A program made the position numbers and the translations under genes. A stretch of 64,000 bases of DNA from positions 23,695-87,694 of the forward strand of contig JAHRVG010000025.1 in the NCBI GenBank assembly GCA_019090795.1, written 5' to 3'. Source of the stretch: Paracoccaceae bacterium (GTDB lineage Bacteria; Pseudomonadota; Alphaproteobacteria; Rhodobacterales; Rhodobacteraceae). Under the pieces are notes generated by a model, which was not told where the DNA came from, did not search any database, and saw nothing but the letters and a program-made list of their open reading frames with translations. Position 1 is the stretch's first letter; each line of letters begins with the position of its first letter. Below are positions 36,177-45,145 of this stretch, in pieces.

Positions 36177-37649
36177 ATGCACGAAGAAGCAGGCTTTTCG
36201 ATCTGGGAATATTCGGCAATCGTGTTTGCGGTTGTGCTGATTGCCAAACTTGTCAGCAAGAAAACACGCACGGTTGATGTTCTGTGGCTGATCCTTGCGG
36301 GTGCGCTGCTAACCAATCTGGGGCTTTTGCCCAAGCACAACGTGTTTTTGGAAACCATTGGCGAATGGGGTATTGTTTTCATCATGTTCGCACTGGGGCT
36401 GGAGGAGGACCTGACCCGCTTTTCCCAAAGCCTGAAACGCAGCATGGGGATTGCCCTGATCGGGGCGGCTTTTCCCTTTATTGCCGGTTATGGAACTGCA
36501 TATTTTTTCGGCTATGATCACAACTCCGCCATGCTTTGGGGGCTGACCATGACGGCAACTGCCGTCAGCCTGACGATGATGAGCCTGCGCAGTGACCGGA
36601 TGCACCGATCAACAGCTGCTACGGGGATTATGACGGCGGCGGTGGTGGATGATGTGTTGTCCCTTGTCGGTGTCGCGATCCTGATTCCGATTATTCTGGT
36701 GAGCAGCGCGGGGCAGGGCGGTGAGGCCGCAAGTCTGGCAAGCATCCTGTGGATCATCTTCAAGGTGGCCATTTTCTTCGCCATCACGCTGTTTTTGGGG
36801 TTGGTGGCCTTTCCGGAAACCTCGCCGCCCGTTTTACCTGCGAATGCCAGTTTTTATCAGACGCTGGACTATAAATTCAGTCGTGCTTGGGCCAAGTTTG
36901 GCGTACGGCGCTTTTTGATGCTGCATCAGGGCGAATTTACCCCGTTGATTATGGTGGCCATCGCTATGCTATTGGGTGTTATCGCCTTTGAGCTGGGCTT
37001 TCATCCGGCAATTGGGGCCTATTTTGCCGGGCTGTTTTTGCATGCAGATTACTTTATTCACAAGGCAACGCGCATGGTCAAGAATGTGGACGGAGAGCAG
37101 GTGCGCGAGGCCATTCGTGACGATCAGTTTGACAAGGCGCAATACGTGATCGACCATTTGTCTTTCACCATCTTTGGCCCGATTTTCTTTATCAACCTTG
37201 GCGGCAAACTGGAGTTCGATATGAAAATTGTCGTCGCCGCCCTGCCTGCCGTCGTGACTCTCTATTTAGCTGTTGTCGTGTTTCAAGTGGCCTCTGCCTG
37301 CCTGGCCGCACGTTACACCGGGCGGTATAAATGGCACGAGGGGGTGATGATCGGTTTAGGCATGCTGGGTCGCGCTGAACTGGCCTTTATCGTGATCAAC
37401 ATCGCGTTCGTGCAGAATAAAATCATCGACATCACCCAGTTCTATACCCTGATGTTCACCGCTTTCCTGTTGAACTTAACCGTGCCTATTACCCTGAAAA
37501 TCTGGAAACCGTATTATCTGGGCTTCAAACAGCTCAGGATTTTCGGCACCACCCTATCCCGCCCCGAACCCGCCCCTGTGCCCGACGACATGCCGGAATA
37601 CAAAGAGATGATGGAGGCAGAGCGGAAGCGGTATTTGCCAGAGAAGTAG
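36177..37649 (+). CDS. Cation:proton antiporter, CPA2 family
   Basis: A 490-residue Na+/H+ exchanger-type membrane protein with about twelve helices. Recognisable parts are MFALGLEEDLTRF, GYGTAYFFGYD, TAAVVDDVLSLVGVAIL with the Asp pair expected at the ion site, and GLGMLGRAELAFIVINIAF near the end. It lacks the RCK/TrkA-N domain of KefB/KefC, so it is probably regulated differently. I prefer ATG 36177 after GAGGG; a TTG at 36156 is in frame. A charged cytoplasmic tail closes the protein. Confidence 0.9.
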   Translation: MHEEAGFSIWEYSAIVFAVVLIAKLVSKKTRTVDVLWLILAGALLTNLGLLPKHNVFLETIGEWGIVFIMFALGLEEDLTRFSQSLKRSMGIALIGAAFPFIAGYGTAYFFGYDHNSAMLWGLTMTATAVSLTMMSLRSDRMHRSTAATGIMTAAVVDDVLSLVGVAILIPIILVSSAGQGGEAASLASILWIIFKVAIFFAITLFLGLVAFPETSPPVLPANASFYQTLDYKFSRAWAKFGVRRFLMLHQGEFTPLIMVAIAMLLGVIAFELGFHPAIGAYFAGLFLHADYFIHKATRMVKNVDGEQVREAIRDDQFDKAQYVIDHLSFTIFGPIFFINLGGKLEFDMKIVVAALPAVVTLYLAVVVFQVASACLAARYTGRYKWHEGVMIGLGMLGRAELAFIVINIAFVQNKIIDITQFYTLMFTAFLLNLTVPITLKIWKPYYLGFKQLRIFGTTLSRPEPAPVPDDMPEYKEMMEAERKRYLPEK

Positions 37650-37700
37650 AGCATACAATTAGAGTTCGCGCTCTCAGGACTTGCGTGTTAGGGAAGCCCC

Positions 37701-39923
37701 ATGAAACAACTCCCCTCAAAGCAACAGGTCCTTGACTGGATCAAAGACAACCCCGCCAAATCTTCTAAGCGCGATGTAGCGCGGGCGTTTGGCATTAAGG
37801 GGGCCGAGAAGATCGACCTCAAGCGGATCCTTGCGGAGCTGACTGACGAGGGGCATCTGCAAAAGAAGCGGCGCAATTATACCGGTGGTGGCGAGCTGCC
37901 CCCTGTGACTGTCCTGCTGGTCGATGCGCCTGACAGCAGCGGTGATCTGACCGCCAGCCCGATGGAATGGAAGGGTGACAACCCTGCCCCCCGCATTCTA
38001 TTTATCGCCAAACACGGCGATGTGGCCTTGAAAGAAGGCGACCGGATTTTGGCGCGCCTTTCGCCCGCCTCTGATCCCGATTTCAAATATGAGGCCCGCC
38101 TGATCCGCCGAATTGGCACAGGGCCACAGCGGGTGCTGGGCATTTATCGCAGCGGTTCGGAAGGCGGACGTTTGCTGCCGATTGACAAAAAGACCAAGAA
38201 TGAATTCATCGTGCCAATGGGCGAGGCTGGCGGTGCCAGGGACGGCGAGTTGGTCGAGGCGGAAAACATCTCGCGCCGCACCTCCATGGGGCTTGGCAAG
38301 GTGCGGATTGTGGAGCGTCTGGGCGATCCGATGGCCTCTAAATCCGTTTCACTGATTGCGATTCATGAACATGGCATCCCTGATCATTTTCCCGATGCCG
38401 TAGTGGCCGAGGCCAAGGCGGCCAAGCCCGTGAAATTGGGGAAACGTAAAGATCTGCGTCACCTGCCGCTGTTCACCATTGATCCCTCGGACGCGCGCGA
38501 CCACGACGATGCAATCTGCGCCTTGCCGGATGAAGACCCCAAGAACAAAGGGGGCTACATCGTCTGGGTTGCCATCGCTGACGTGGCCCATTACGTGCAC
38601 CCCAACAGCCAGCTGGATCGCGAGGCCCGTAAGCGGGGCAACTCCAGCTATTTTCCCGACCGCGTGGTGCCGATGCTGCCGGATGCGCTGTCTGGTGATC
38701 TGTGCTCTCTGCACGAAGGCGTTGATCGCGCCTGCATAGCCCTGCGCATTATTCTGAATACTGCAGGTGAAAAACTGGGCCACGAATTTTTTAGGGCAAT
38801 GATGCGCTCGCCTGCCTCACTGTCTTACGAACAAGCACAAGCGGCTGCGGATGGTACTTATGATGCCGCCACCAAACCACTGGCGGGGCCAATTGCCGAT
38901 CTGTTTGCCGCCTATGCCTGTTCCGTTAAGGCCCGCAATAAACGCCAGCCGCTGCACCTTGATTTACCCGAACGCAAGATTATTCTGGCCGAGGATGGCA
39001 AGGTATTGTCGGTCAATTTCCGCGATCGCTTTGACGCCCATAAACTGGTCGAAGAGTTCATGGTCACGGCCAACGTCTGTGCAGCAGAAACACTTGAGGC
39101 AAAAAAACAACCGTTGATGTATCGCGTGCATGAGGAACCCACACCCGAGAAGCTCGATTCCTTGCGCGAAACGGTACAGGCAGCAGGTCTGGTGCTGGCC
39201 AAGGGGCAAGTGCTGAAAACCCACCATCTGAATAAGCTGCTCGATGCCGCTGCCGGAACGCCGGACAGCGAGCTGATTTCCATGTCCGTTCTACGTTCGA
39301 TGACCCAAGCCTATTACGCGCCGGAAAATTTCGGGCACTTTGGCCTCGCCCTGCGGTGCTACGCCCATTTCACCTCGCCAATCCGGCGCTACGCCGACCT
39401 GATCGTGCACCGGGCGCTGATCTCGGCGCATGGATGGGGTGATGACGGGTTGTCAGTGGATGAGGCCGAACAGCTGAAAGAAACCGGTGACTGGATTTCC
39501 CAAACCGAGCGCCGCTCCATGCTGGCGGAACGCGACACCACCGATCGTTATCTGGCGGCCTATCTGTCAGAGCGGGTAGGGGAAGAATTTACGGGTCAGG
39601 TTTCCGGTATTGCCCGTTTCGGTTTGTTTGTTAAACTGGACGAAACTGGTGCTGATGGCATGATACCCCTCTCGATGTTGGGCCGTGAATATTGGGCCTA
39701 CGACCGCGAAAGCAATTCGTTAACAGGCGAGCGATCCAAGCGGGTGATCAAAATCGGCATGCCCGCCACTGTGCGATTGTCCGAGGCCGCGCCGATTACC
39801 GGTGGCTTGCTGCTGGAACTGCTTGAGGTCGACGGTAAACCCCTGCCCAAACCATCCGGTGGGCGCAAGTCGTTCCAGAAGGGCCGCAAATTGGTGAAAT
39901 CACGGCGGCGAAAAAAACACTAG
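37701..39923 (+). CDS. rnr: Ribonuclease R
   Basis: A 740-residue 3'-to-5' exoribonuclease that degrades structured RNA and takes part in rRNA and tmRNA-linked quality control. Order of domains: N-terminal winged helix (about 1-70), cold-shock-like OB folds, the RNB catalytic domain with the metal-binding aspartates in DPSDARDHDDAI (from residue 261) and a C-terminal S1 domain with a basic tail. The length fits alphaproteobacterial RNase R. Its stop is interlocked with that of the convergent tag gene in the palindrome CTAG (39920-39923). Confidence 0.95.
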   Translation: MKQLPSKQQVLDWIKDNPAKSSKRDVARAFGIKGAEKIDLKRILAELTDEGHLQKKRRNYTGGGELPPVTVLLVDAPDSSGDLTASPMEWKGDNPAPRILFIAKHGDVALKEGDRILARLSPASDPDFKYEARLIRRIGTGPQRVLGIYRSGSEGGRLLPIDKKTKNEFIVPMGEAGGARDGELVEAENISRRTSMGLGKVRIVERLGDPMASKSVSLIAIHEHGIPDHFPDAVVAEAKAAKPVKLGKRKDLRHLPLFTIDPSDARDHDDAICALPDEDPKNKGGYIVWVAIADVAHYVHPNSQLDREARKRGNSSYFPDRVVPMLPDALSGDLCSLHEGVDRACIALRIILNTAGEKLGHEFFRAMMRSPASLSYEQAQAAADGTYDAATKPLAGPIADLFAAYACSVKARNKRQPLHLDLPERKIILAEDGKVLSVNFRDRFDAHKLVEEFMVTANVCAAETLEAKKQPLMYRVHEEPTPEKLDSLRETVQAAGLVLAKGQVLKTHHLNKLLDAAAGTPDSELISMSVLRSMTQAYYAPENFGHFGLALRCYAHFTSPIRRYADLIVHRALISAHGWGDDGLSVDEAEQLKETGDWISQTERRSMLAERDTTDRYLAAYLSERVGEEFTGQVSGIARFGLFVKLDETGADGMIPLSMLGREYWAYDRESNSLTGERSKRVIKIGMPATVRLSEAAPITGGLLLELLEVDGKPLPKPSGGRKSFQKGRKLVKSRRRKKH

Positions 39924-40492
39924 CGCGCCAGTTTTTGCACCTCGCCGTGGCGCGGGCAGGTAATCATGTGATCGTTAACCATCCCCACCGCCTGCATGAA
40001 GGCATAGACAATCGTAGGGCCGACAAAGTTAAAGCCCTCTTTTTTCAGGTCTTTGGAAATCTGTGTCGACAGTGGTGTGGATGTCGGCACGTCCTGCATT
40101 CGTTCCATCCTGTTTTGCAAAACCTCACCGTCGAGATACTTCCACAGATAATTGTCAAATCCTTCACGCGCCTCAATTTCCTGCCAGGCACGCGCCCCGC
40201 GAATCGCGGCCTCGATCTTGCCGCGATGGCGGACGATGCCGGTGTTTTGCAGCAACCGCTCTACATCATTTTCTCCAAACACCGCCACCTTGACCGGATC
40301 AAATTCCGCAAAAGCCTCGCGGAAAGCATCGCGCTTCTTGAGAATCGTTAGCCAACTTAGCCCGGCCTGAAAGCCATCGAGAACCAGTTTTTCCCATAAT
40401 GTGCGGCTGTTATACTCTGGTACACCCCATTCTTGATCGTGATAATTTATATAAATTTCCAGTTCACCGCACCAGGAACATCTATTCTCCAT
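39920..40492 (-). CDS. tag: DNA-3-methyladenine glycosylase I
   Basis: A 190-residue base-excision repair enzyme that removes 3-methyladenine. Zinc-snap residues are present at both ends: Cys and His in RCSWCG and YHDQEWG, and His/Cys in HMITCPRH. LSWLTILKKRDAFREAF is the helix-hairpin-helix region with the Trp that stacks on the base. The start at 40492 is followed by the expected MENRCSWCG. Upstream (40493-40600) is an A+T-rich divergent promoter region shared with the EAL gene. Confidence 0.95.
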   Translation of the reverse strand: MENRCSWCGELEIYINYHDQEWGVPEYNSRTLWEKLVLDGFQAGLSWLTILKKRDAFREAFAEFDPVKVAVFGENDVERLLQNTGIVRHRGKIEAAIRGARAWQEIEAREGFDNYLWKYLDGEVLQNRMERMQDVPTSTPLSTQISKDLKKEGFNFVGPTIVYAFMQAVGMVNDHMITCPRHGEVQKLAR

Positions 40493-40630
40493 AATTTTCT
40501 CCGTAATTACAAAAAGATAAGAGGACCTAGCTAATTCTACTAAAAATAGAACAAAATAGGAACCTTAATCAGATTTTAGGGTATTTGCGCAAACAATAAC
40601 ATGAATAAGCGCATCTTTGGAGGAAATACC

Positions 40631-41467
40631 TTGGCTTTGTTTACCAATTTGAAAAAGGAAAAGACCGAGTCTTCCCCGTTGGAGGTGGCTTTTCGCCAGA
40701 AAGACCAACCGGTTCTTGAAATGGTCCGTGACGCAGTTGAACGCAAGAATGTTTTGCTTGCTTATCAACCGGTCGTTCACGCTCGCAACCCGGATCGCCC
40801 CGCATTCTATGAGGGTCTGATTCGGGTTGTAGATGCGGACCGAAAGGTGATCCCGGCAAAGGATTTCATTTACGTTGTTGAAACCATGGAGTTGGGCCGG
40901 ATTCTGGATTGTCTGGCGCTGGAAATGGGGCTGGTCGCACTGGCTGAGGAACCCTCCTTGCGCCTGTCGATCAACATGTCCGCACGCAGCATCGGTTATC
41001 CGCGCTGGATGGATACTTTGAACTCCGGGTTGGCGCTTGACGGTACGATTGCCGAGCGTCTAATTCTGGAAATTACCGAAGGTTCGGCAATGTATATGCC
41101 TGAAATCGTGAATGTTTTCATGAATGATCTACATCGTCGTGGAATCTCTTTCGCGCTGGATGATTTCGGTGCTGGCTACACAGCTTTCCGCTTCTTTCGC
41201 GATTTCCAGTTTGATATCGTCAAAATCGACGGACAATTCATTCGCAATGTGCATCGCGATGCGGATAATCAAGTTTTGGCCATGGCGCTGATTTCAATCG
41301 CCCAGCAGTTTGATATGTTCACAGTGGCCGAATGTGTGGAAACCAAAGAGGAATTGGCTTTTCTGCAAGAGGCAGGTGTGGACTGCGTGCAGGGTTATCT
41401 GTTGGGACGGCCGGAAACTGTGCCTGTTTGGAAAGAAAATGAAACCAGTCTGGAGGGTTATATATAG
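40631..41467 (+). CDS. EAL domain-containing protein
   Basis: A 278-residue cytoplasmic protein that is essentially one EAL domain, the cyclic-di-GMP phosphodiesterase fold. The signature is EGL rather than EAL, but the other catalytic residues are present: Asn in SINMSARS, Glu in ILEITEG, the DDFGAGYTAF loop, Lys in VKIDGQF and Glu in AECVET. It may therefore be active. No GGDEF or sensor domain is attached. I prefer the TTG at 40631, which has GGAGG seven bases upstream; ATG 40601 is in frame but has no clear binding site. Confidence 0.88.
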   Translation: MALFTNLKKEKTESSPLEVAFRQKDQPVLEMVRDAVERKNVLLAYQPVVHARNPDRPAFYEGLIRVVDADRKVIPAKDFIYVVETMELGRILDCLALEMGLVALAEEPSLRLSINMSARSIGYPRWMDTLNSGLALDGTIAERLILEITEGSAMYMPEIVNVFMNDLHRRGISFALDDFGAGYTAFRFFRDFQFDIVKIDGQFIRNVHRDADNQVLAMALISIAQQFDMFTVAECVETKEELAFLQEAGVDCVQGYLLGRPETVPVWKENETSLEGYI

Positions 41468-41505
41468 CCCTATCTAGGTATCAAATCTCCTATCAGCAAG
41501 TCAGA

Positions 41506-41533
41506 GGCCCGCCGGATTGCGGGCCTTTTTTTT
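41506..41533 (+). terminator. Rho-independent terminator of the EAL gene
   Basis: The arms GGCCCGC (41506-41512) and GCGGGCC (41519-41525) flank a 6-base loop and are followed by eight T residues. Confidence 0.93.
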
Positions 41534-41571
41534 GGCATTCTCAAAAAACAAAGAAATCTGTAAAAAATCCC

Positions 41572-41619
41572 TTGCGCAATTATTTTGCGTAAGTATACCG
41601 CTTTTTGTAATATTGTTGC
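41572..41619 (+). promoter_or_regulatory. TTGCG-rich region upstream of phaA
   Basis: The palindrome TTGCGCAA (41572-41579) is followed 13 bases later by the near copy TTGCGTAA (41585-41592), and a third TTGCG occurs near 41615. PHB-responsive regulators of the PhaR type are reported to bind TGC-rich sites, so an operator is a reasonable guess. A possible -10 box, TACAAT, lies at 41666-41671 before the phaA start. None of this is tested. Confidence 0.35.
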
Positions 41620-41699
41620 GTGAACGATTACGGTGGAGGTTCCACAATCATACCGTATTCTAGACTACAATAGAATCGTAAACGCGAAGGAAAAACGGT

Positions 41700-42875
41700 A
41701 TGACTAACGTAGTAATTGCATCGGCGGCACGAACCGCTGTTGGTTCCTTTCTGGGCAGCTTTGCCAATACACCCGCCCATGACTTGGGCGCGGCTGTCAT
41801 CAAAGCCGTGTTGGAACGGGCCGGTGTTGACGCGGCGGATGTGTCTGAGACCATCCTCGGGCAGGTTTTAACCGCAGGTCAGGGACAAAACCCCGCCCGG
41901 CAAGCACATATCAACGCTGGGTTGCCCATCGAATCTTCGGCTTGGGGCATCAATCAGGTTTGCGGCTCCGGTCTGCGGGCAGTTGCATTGGGCGCACAGC
42001 ATATCCAGTTGGGTGATGCCGGTATCGTGATTGCCGGTGGTCAGGAAAACATGAGCCTGTCTGCCCATGTAGCCCACCTGCGTAACGGTCAAAAAATGGG
42101 CGATGCAAAGTTTATCGACTCGATGATCAAAGACGGATTATGGGATGCCTTCAATGGTTACCACATGGGTGTGACCGCTGAAAACGTTGCCAAACAGTGG
42201 GAAATCAGCCGCGAACAACAGGACGAATTCGCCGTTGCTTCGCAAAACAAAGCAGAAGCAGCCCAGAAAGCGGGCAAATTTGTCGATGAAATTACCCCTT
42301 TCACTGTGAAAACCCGCAAAGGTGAAACCATCGTTGATACCGATGAATACATTCGCCACGGGGCCACCATGGAAGCCATGCAAAAACTGCGCCCGGCCTT
42401 TGATCGCGAAGGCTCTGTCACCGCGGCCAACGCTTCGGGCATTAATGATGGCGCAGCGGCAACCCTGCTGATGTCCGCAGACGAGGCCGCAAAACGCGGC
42501 ATTACGCCGATGGCGCGGATCGCATCCTACGCAACTGTTGGTCTTGACCCGTCGATCATGGGTGTTGGTCCCATCGGTGCCAGCCGTAAGGCGTTGGAAA
42601 AGGCCGGTTGGTCCGCCAGCGATCTGGATCTTGTCGAGGCAAACGAGGCTTTCGCCGCCCAAGCCTGCGCTGTGAACAAAGACATGGGCTGGGACCCTTC
42701 AATCGTCAATGTTAACGGTGGCGCGATTGCCATCGGCCACCCGATCGGTGCCTCCGGCTGCCGCATCCTCAACACCCTGCTGTTCGAGATGCAGCGCCGC
42801 GAAGCTAAAAAAGGCCTCGCTACGCTGTGTATCGGTGGCGGTATGGGCGTCGCCATGTGCGTTGAACGCCCCTAA
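41700..42875 (+). CDS. phaA: Acetyl-CoA C-acetyltransferase
   Basis: A 391-residue thiolase that condenses two acetyl-CoA to acetoacetyl-CoA. Cys88 in [11 protein letters not shown] is the acylated residue; [10 protein letters not shown] holds the catalytic His and LCIGGGMG the second Cys. The length is standard. With phaB just downstream it forms the first step of polyhydroxybutyrate synthesis. The polymerase gene phaC is not in this window, as is usual in Rhodobacteraceae where phaC lies elsewhere. Confidence 0.95.
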   Translation: MTNVVIASAARTAVGSFLGSFANTPAHDLGAAVIKAVLERAGVDAADVSETILGQVLTAGQGQNPARQAHINAGLPIESSAWGINQVCGSGLRAVALGAQHIQLGDAGIVIAGGQENMSLSAHVAHLRNGQKMGDAKFIDSMIKDGLWDAFNGYHMGVTAENVAKQWEISREQQDEFAVASQNKAEAAQKAGKFVDEITPFTVKTRKGETIVDTDEYIRHGATMEAMQKLRPAFDREGSVTAANASGINDGAAATLLMSADEAAKRGITPMARIASYATVGLDPSIMGVGPIGASRKALEKAGWSASDLDLVEANEAFAAQACAVNKDMGWDPSIVNVNGGAIAIGHPIGASGCRILNTLLFEMQRREAKKGLATLCIGGGMGVAMCVERP

Positions 42876-42884
42876 ATCCCCCGG

Positions 42885-42904
42885 CCCCGCCGCTTTGGGC
42901 GGGG
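42885..42904 (+). terminator. Hairpin between phaA and phaB
   Basis: The arms CCCCGCC (42885-42891) and GGCGGGG (42898-42904) pair around GCTTTG and are followed by TCTTC. The U-tract is weak, so partial termination or mRNA-end stabilisation of the phaA message is more likely than a full stop. Confidence 0.5.
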
Positions 42905-42931
42905 TCTTCAAACCCTATCAGGAGAGAACCC

Positions 42932-43657
42932 ATGTCAAGAGTAGCACTGGTCACAGGCGGAACCCGCGGTATTGGCGCAGCCATCGCCAAGAAACTGAAA
43001 GCTGAAGGTTACACTGTTGCCTCGAATTTCGCTGGCAATGACGAGGCCGCCGCGAAATTTACAGCGGAAACGGGCATTCCCACCTACAAGTGGTCTGTTG
43101 CGGATTACGACGGTTGCGTGGAAGGTATCGCCAAAGTCGAGGCTGATCTGGGCCCGATAGAAGTGCTGGTCAACAACGCGGGCATCACCCGTGATTCCAT
43201 GTTCCACCGGATGACTAAGGAAAAATGGGACGCGGTTATTGGCACGAACCTTAACGGCGTGTTTAACATGACCCACCCAATTTGGAACGGTATGCGTGAA
43301 CGCAAGTTTGGCCGTGTGATCACTATCTCTTCGATTAACGGGCAAAAAGGGCAATCTGGGCAAGTGAATTATTCTGCCGCCAAAGCTGGCGACATCGGCT
43401 TTACCCGTGCGCTGGCCCAAGAGGGTGCGCGTGCGGGTATTACTGTGAACGCTGTGTGTCCGGGGTATATCGGTACCGATATGGTGCTGGCGATTGACGA
43501 AGACGTGCTGAACAAACACATCATCCCGCAAATTCCGGTAGGCCGCTTGGGCAAGCCTGAAGAGATCGCACGCTGTGTGTCATTCCTCGCTTCTGATGAC
43601 GCGGGCTTTATCTCCGGATCGACAATTTCCGCCAATGGGGCGCAGTTCTTCTCGTAA
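42932..43657 (+). CDS. phaB: Acetoacetyl-CoA reductase
   Basis: A 241-residue short-chain dehydrogenase that reduces acetoacetyl-CoA to (R)-3-hydroxybutyryl-CoA. The cofactor motif TGGTRGIGAAIA is at residues 8-19. The catalytic set is Ser134, Tyr147 and Lys151 (NYSAAKAG). It follows phaA by 56 bases with AGGAGAG as ribosome binding site and ends at a strong terminator, so phaA-phaB is a two-gene operon with an internal hairpin. Confidence 0.95.
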   Translation: MSRVALVTGGTRGIGAAIAKKLKAEGYTVASNFAGNDEAAAKFTAETGIPTYKWSVADYDGCVEGIAKVEADLGPIEVLVNNAGITRDSMFHRMTKEKWDAVIGTNLNGVFNMTHPIWNGMRERKFGRVITISSINGQKGQSGQVNYSAAKAGDIGFTRALAQEGARAGITVNAVCPGYIGTDMVLAIDEDVLNKHIIPQIPVGRLGKPEEIARCVSFLASDDAGFISGSTISANGAQFFS

Positions 43658-43676
43658 GGATCGTTTGTACAATCAA

Positions 43677-43704
43677 AAAGGGCTGGCAAATTTGCCAGCC
43701 CTTT
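43677..43704. terminator. Bidirectional terminator after phaB
   Basis: A perfect 28-base palindrome: AAAGGGCTGGCAAA (43677-43690) and TTTGCCAGCCCTTT (43691-43704). It lies between the convergent phaB and YdcH genes and has T-runs on both strands, so it can stop transcription from either side. Confidence 0.9.
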
Positions 43705-43716
43705 CTATTTGAATCG

Positions 43717-43881
43717 CTAACTTGATAGTCGCGATATTTCTTCTTTGAGCCTGAGCTTTTGTTTTTTCAGCATGGCGATGTCCAACCCGTCAGTGCCGGG
43801 ATGTCGCTCATAACTTTCGACCTTGTCAGAGAGTTCCGCATGCTTTTTCTGGAGTTCGGTAATGTGTGAACTCATGCTCAT
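43717..43881 (-). CDS. YdcH/DUF465 family small protein
   Basis: A 54-residue, highly charged helical protein. The pattern HITELQKKHAELSDKVE followed by the C-terminal LKKQKLRLKEEISRL is typical of YdcH (DUF465) proteins, which are short coiled-coil hairpins of unknown role. The ATG at 43881 has an excellent AGGAGG six bases upstream. A longer frame to 43938 exists but would place this perfect binding site inside the coding region. Confidence 0.87.
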   Translation of the reverse strand: MSMSSHITELQKKHAELSDKVESYERHPGTDGLDIAMLKKQKLRLKEEISRLSS

Positions 43882-44103
43882 TGTATTCCTCCTGATTTGA
43901 CTATGACTCATAGCACCATAAAAAATCGCCGCTGTCACCTAAGAGCTGCAAAAATATCCCCAGAATTTTGCTAAAAAGGAGGTTCTCAAAGTCAGTGATG
44001 CTAAATCCAAAGGGAAAACCAGTAGTTTTCATTGGTTTCAGCCTTTCATAATTGTGAATCCTTAACCTGAAAAAATGGGCGAAAAATTGCCGCCTTGCTG
44101 TGC

Positions 44104-44871
44104 CTACCCAGACATAACATCAAAACCTACACCGTCACGCAGAATTGCTTTGGCCTGTACGCTGTAATCATCTCCGTCATTTTGGTGGGTAACACCATCG
44201 TGGATGTAGAAAGGTGCAAGCAGTTTGGCAGGGCTGGCAGACCCCTTACGCGCGCTGACAATCACCCGCTTTGCTGCACGTCCTTCACGCGGGGCAAGGG
44301 GTCTGATTTGAATGCCGCCAGCGTCACTCGGTAGGCCGCGCAGCACATCAGGCAGACGCTCTGCCAAATGAATAACCGTTAGCAGGCCACGCGGTTTCAA
44401 CCTTTTGAACGCCACAATCAGCCAGTCGCTCAGCGGTGTTTCCTCAAGATGTGCGACTTGCTTGCCAGTATTGGCAGGGGCGGTAAAAGCACCCATGCCA
44501 AAATAGGGTGGGTTGAACATCACGTGATCAAACGCAAGATCGGTAATTTCGCGCGGCAAGGCGGTCAGATCACCCTCTATAACTCTAAGCGTTTGCTGAT
44601 TCTTTAGCGCGTTTTTCCGTGCCAGATCAGCATAATTCGCCTGTAATTCCAGCCCTATCAATTGCAACCCCTGAACCCTCCACCCGAGACACAGGCTGGC
44701 AACACCTACGCCGCAACCCAATTCGAGAACTGTTTGGCCGGATTTCGCTTGAACCGCTGCTGCCAGAAAAACCGGGTCGGTTGCCGCACGATAGCCGTTG
44801 CGCGGTTGTAAAACCCGTAATTTGCCGTCTAAAAACCCGTCACGGGTCAATTCTGCAATGTCAAAGCTCAT
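44104..44871 (-). CDS. TrmN6-type tRNA (adenine-N6) methyltransferase
   Basis: A 255-residue class I SAM-dependent methyltransferase. The SAM loop is LELGCGVGVASLCL (residues 49-62) and the N6-adenine catalytic motif Asn120-Pro-Pro-Tyr123 is intact. The N-terminal LQPRNGYRAATDPVFLAAAV is typical of the TrmN6 family, which methylates A37 of tRNA1-Val in E. coli. It overlaps the DUF2007 gene by four bases (ATGA), an arrangement often seen for this pair. Confidence 0.9.
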   Translation of the reverse strand: MSFDIAELTRDGFLDGKLRVLQPRNGYRAATDPVFLAAAVQAKSGQTVLELGCGVGVASLCLGWRVQGLQLIGLELQANYADLARKNALKNQQTLRVIEGDLTALPREITDLAFDHVMFNPPYFGMGAFTAPANTGKQVAHLEETPLSDWLIVAFKRLKPRGLLTVIHLAERLPDVLRGLPSDAGGIQIRPLAPREGRAAKRVIVSARKGSASPAKLLAPFYIHDGVTHQNDGDDYSVQAKAILRDGVGFDVMSG

Positions 44872-45089
44872 TTTTGCTCCGGCAGTTCGATGTCATTGTC
44901 GCGCAGAATCGCCCGCGCACGAAAGTGGTGTTGATCCGCTACCATCATCCGGCGCGGCATAATTCCTATGCTTCCTTCTAGAATGCTCATATGGACGTCG
45001 AGCACAAAGCACTCTATATCCTCAGCACGAAGTAGTGCAGTTGTGAAAGCCACAATTGTCGGGTCGTTTGTACGCAGAAGTTCTTTCAT
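44868..45089 (-). CDS. DUF2007 domain-containing protein
   Basis: A 73-residue protein with the DUF2007 fold: MKELLRTNDPTIVAFTTALL, a middle AEDIECFVLDVHMSI and RRMMVADQHHFRARAIL. The family is described as a putative signal-transducing domain with no proven role. It is the first gene of a two-gene unit with the methyltransferase, coupled by ATGA, and is divergent from the polyprenyl synthase gene 56 bases away. Confidence 0.9.
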   Translation of the reverse strand: MKELLRTNDPTIVAFTTALLRAEDIECFVLDVHMSILEGSIGIMPRRMMVADQHHFRARAILRDNDIELPEQK

Positions 45090-45145
45090 GTCACTGGCAT
45101 AACGGGAAAATCTGTGGTTTGTCGAGCGGATGAGATAAATTAACG

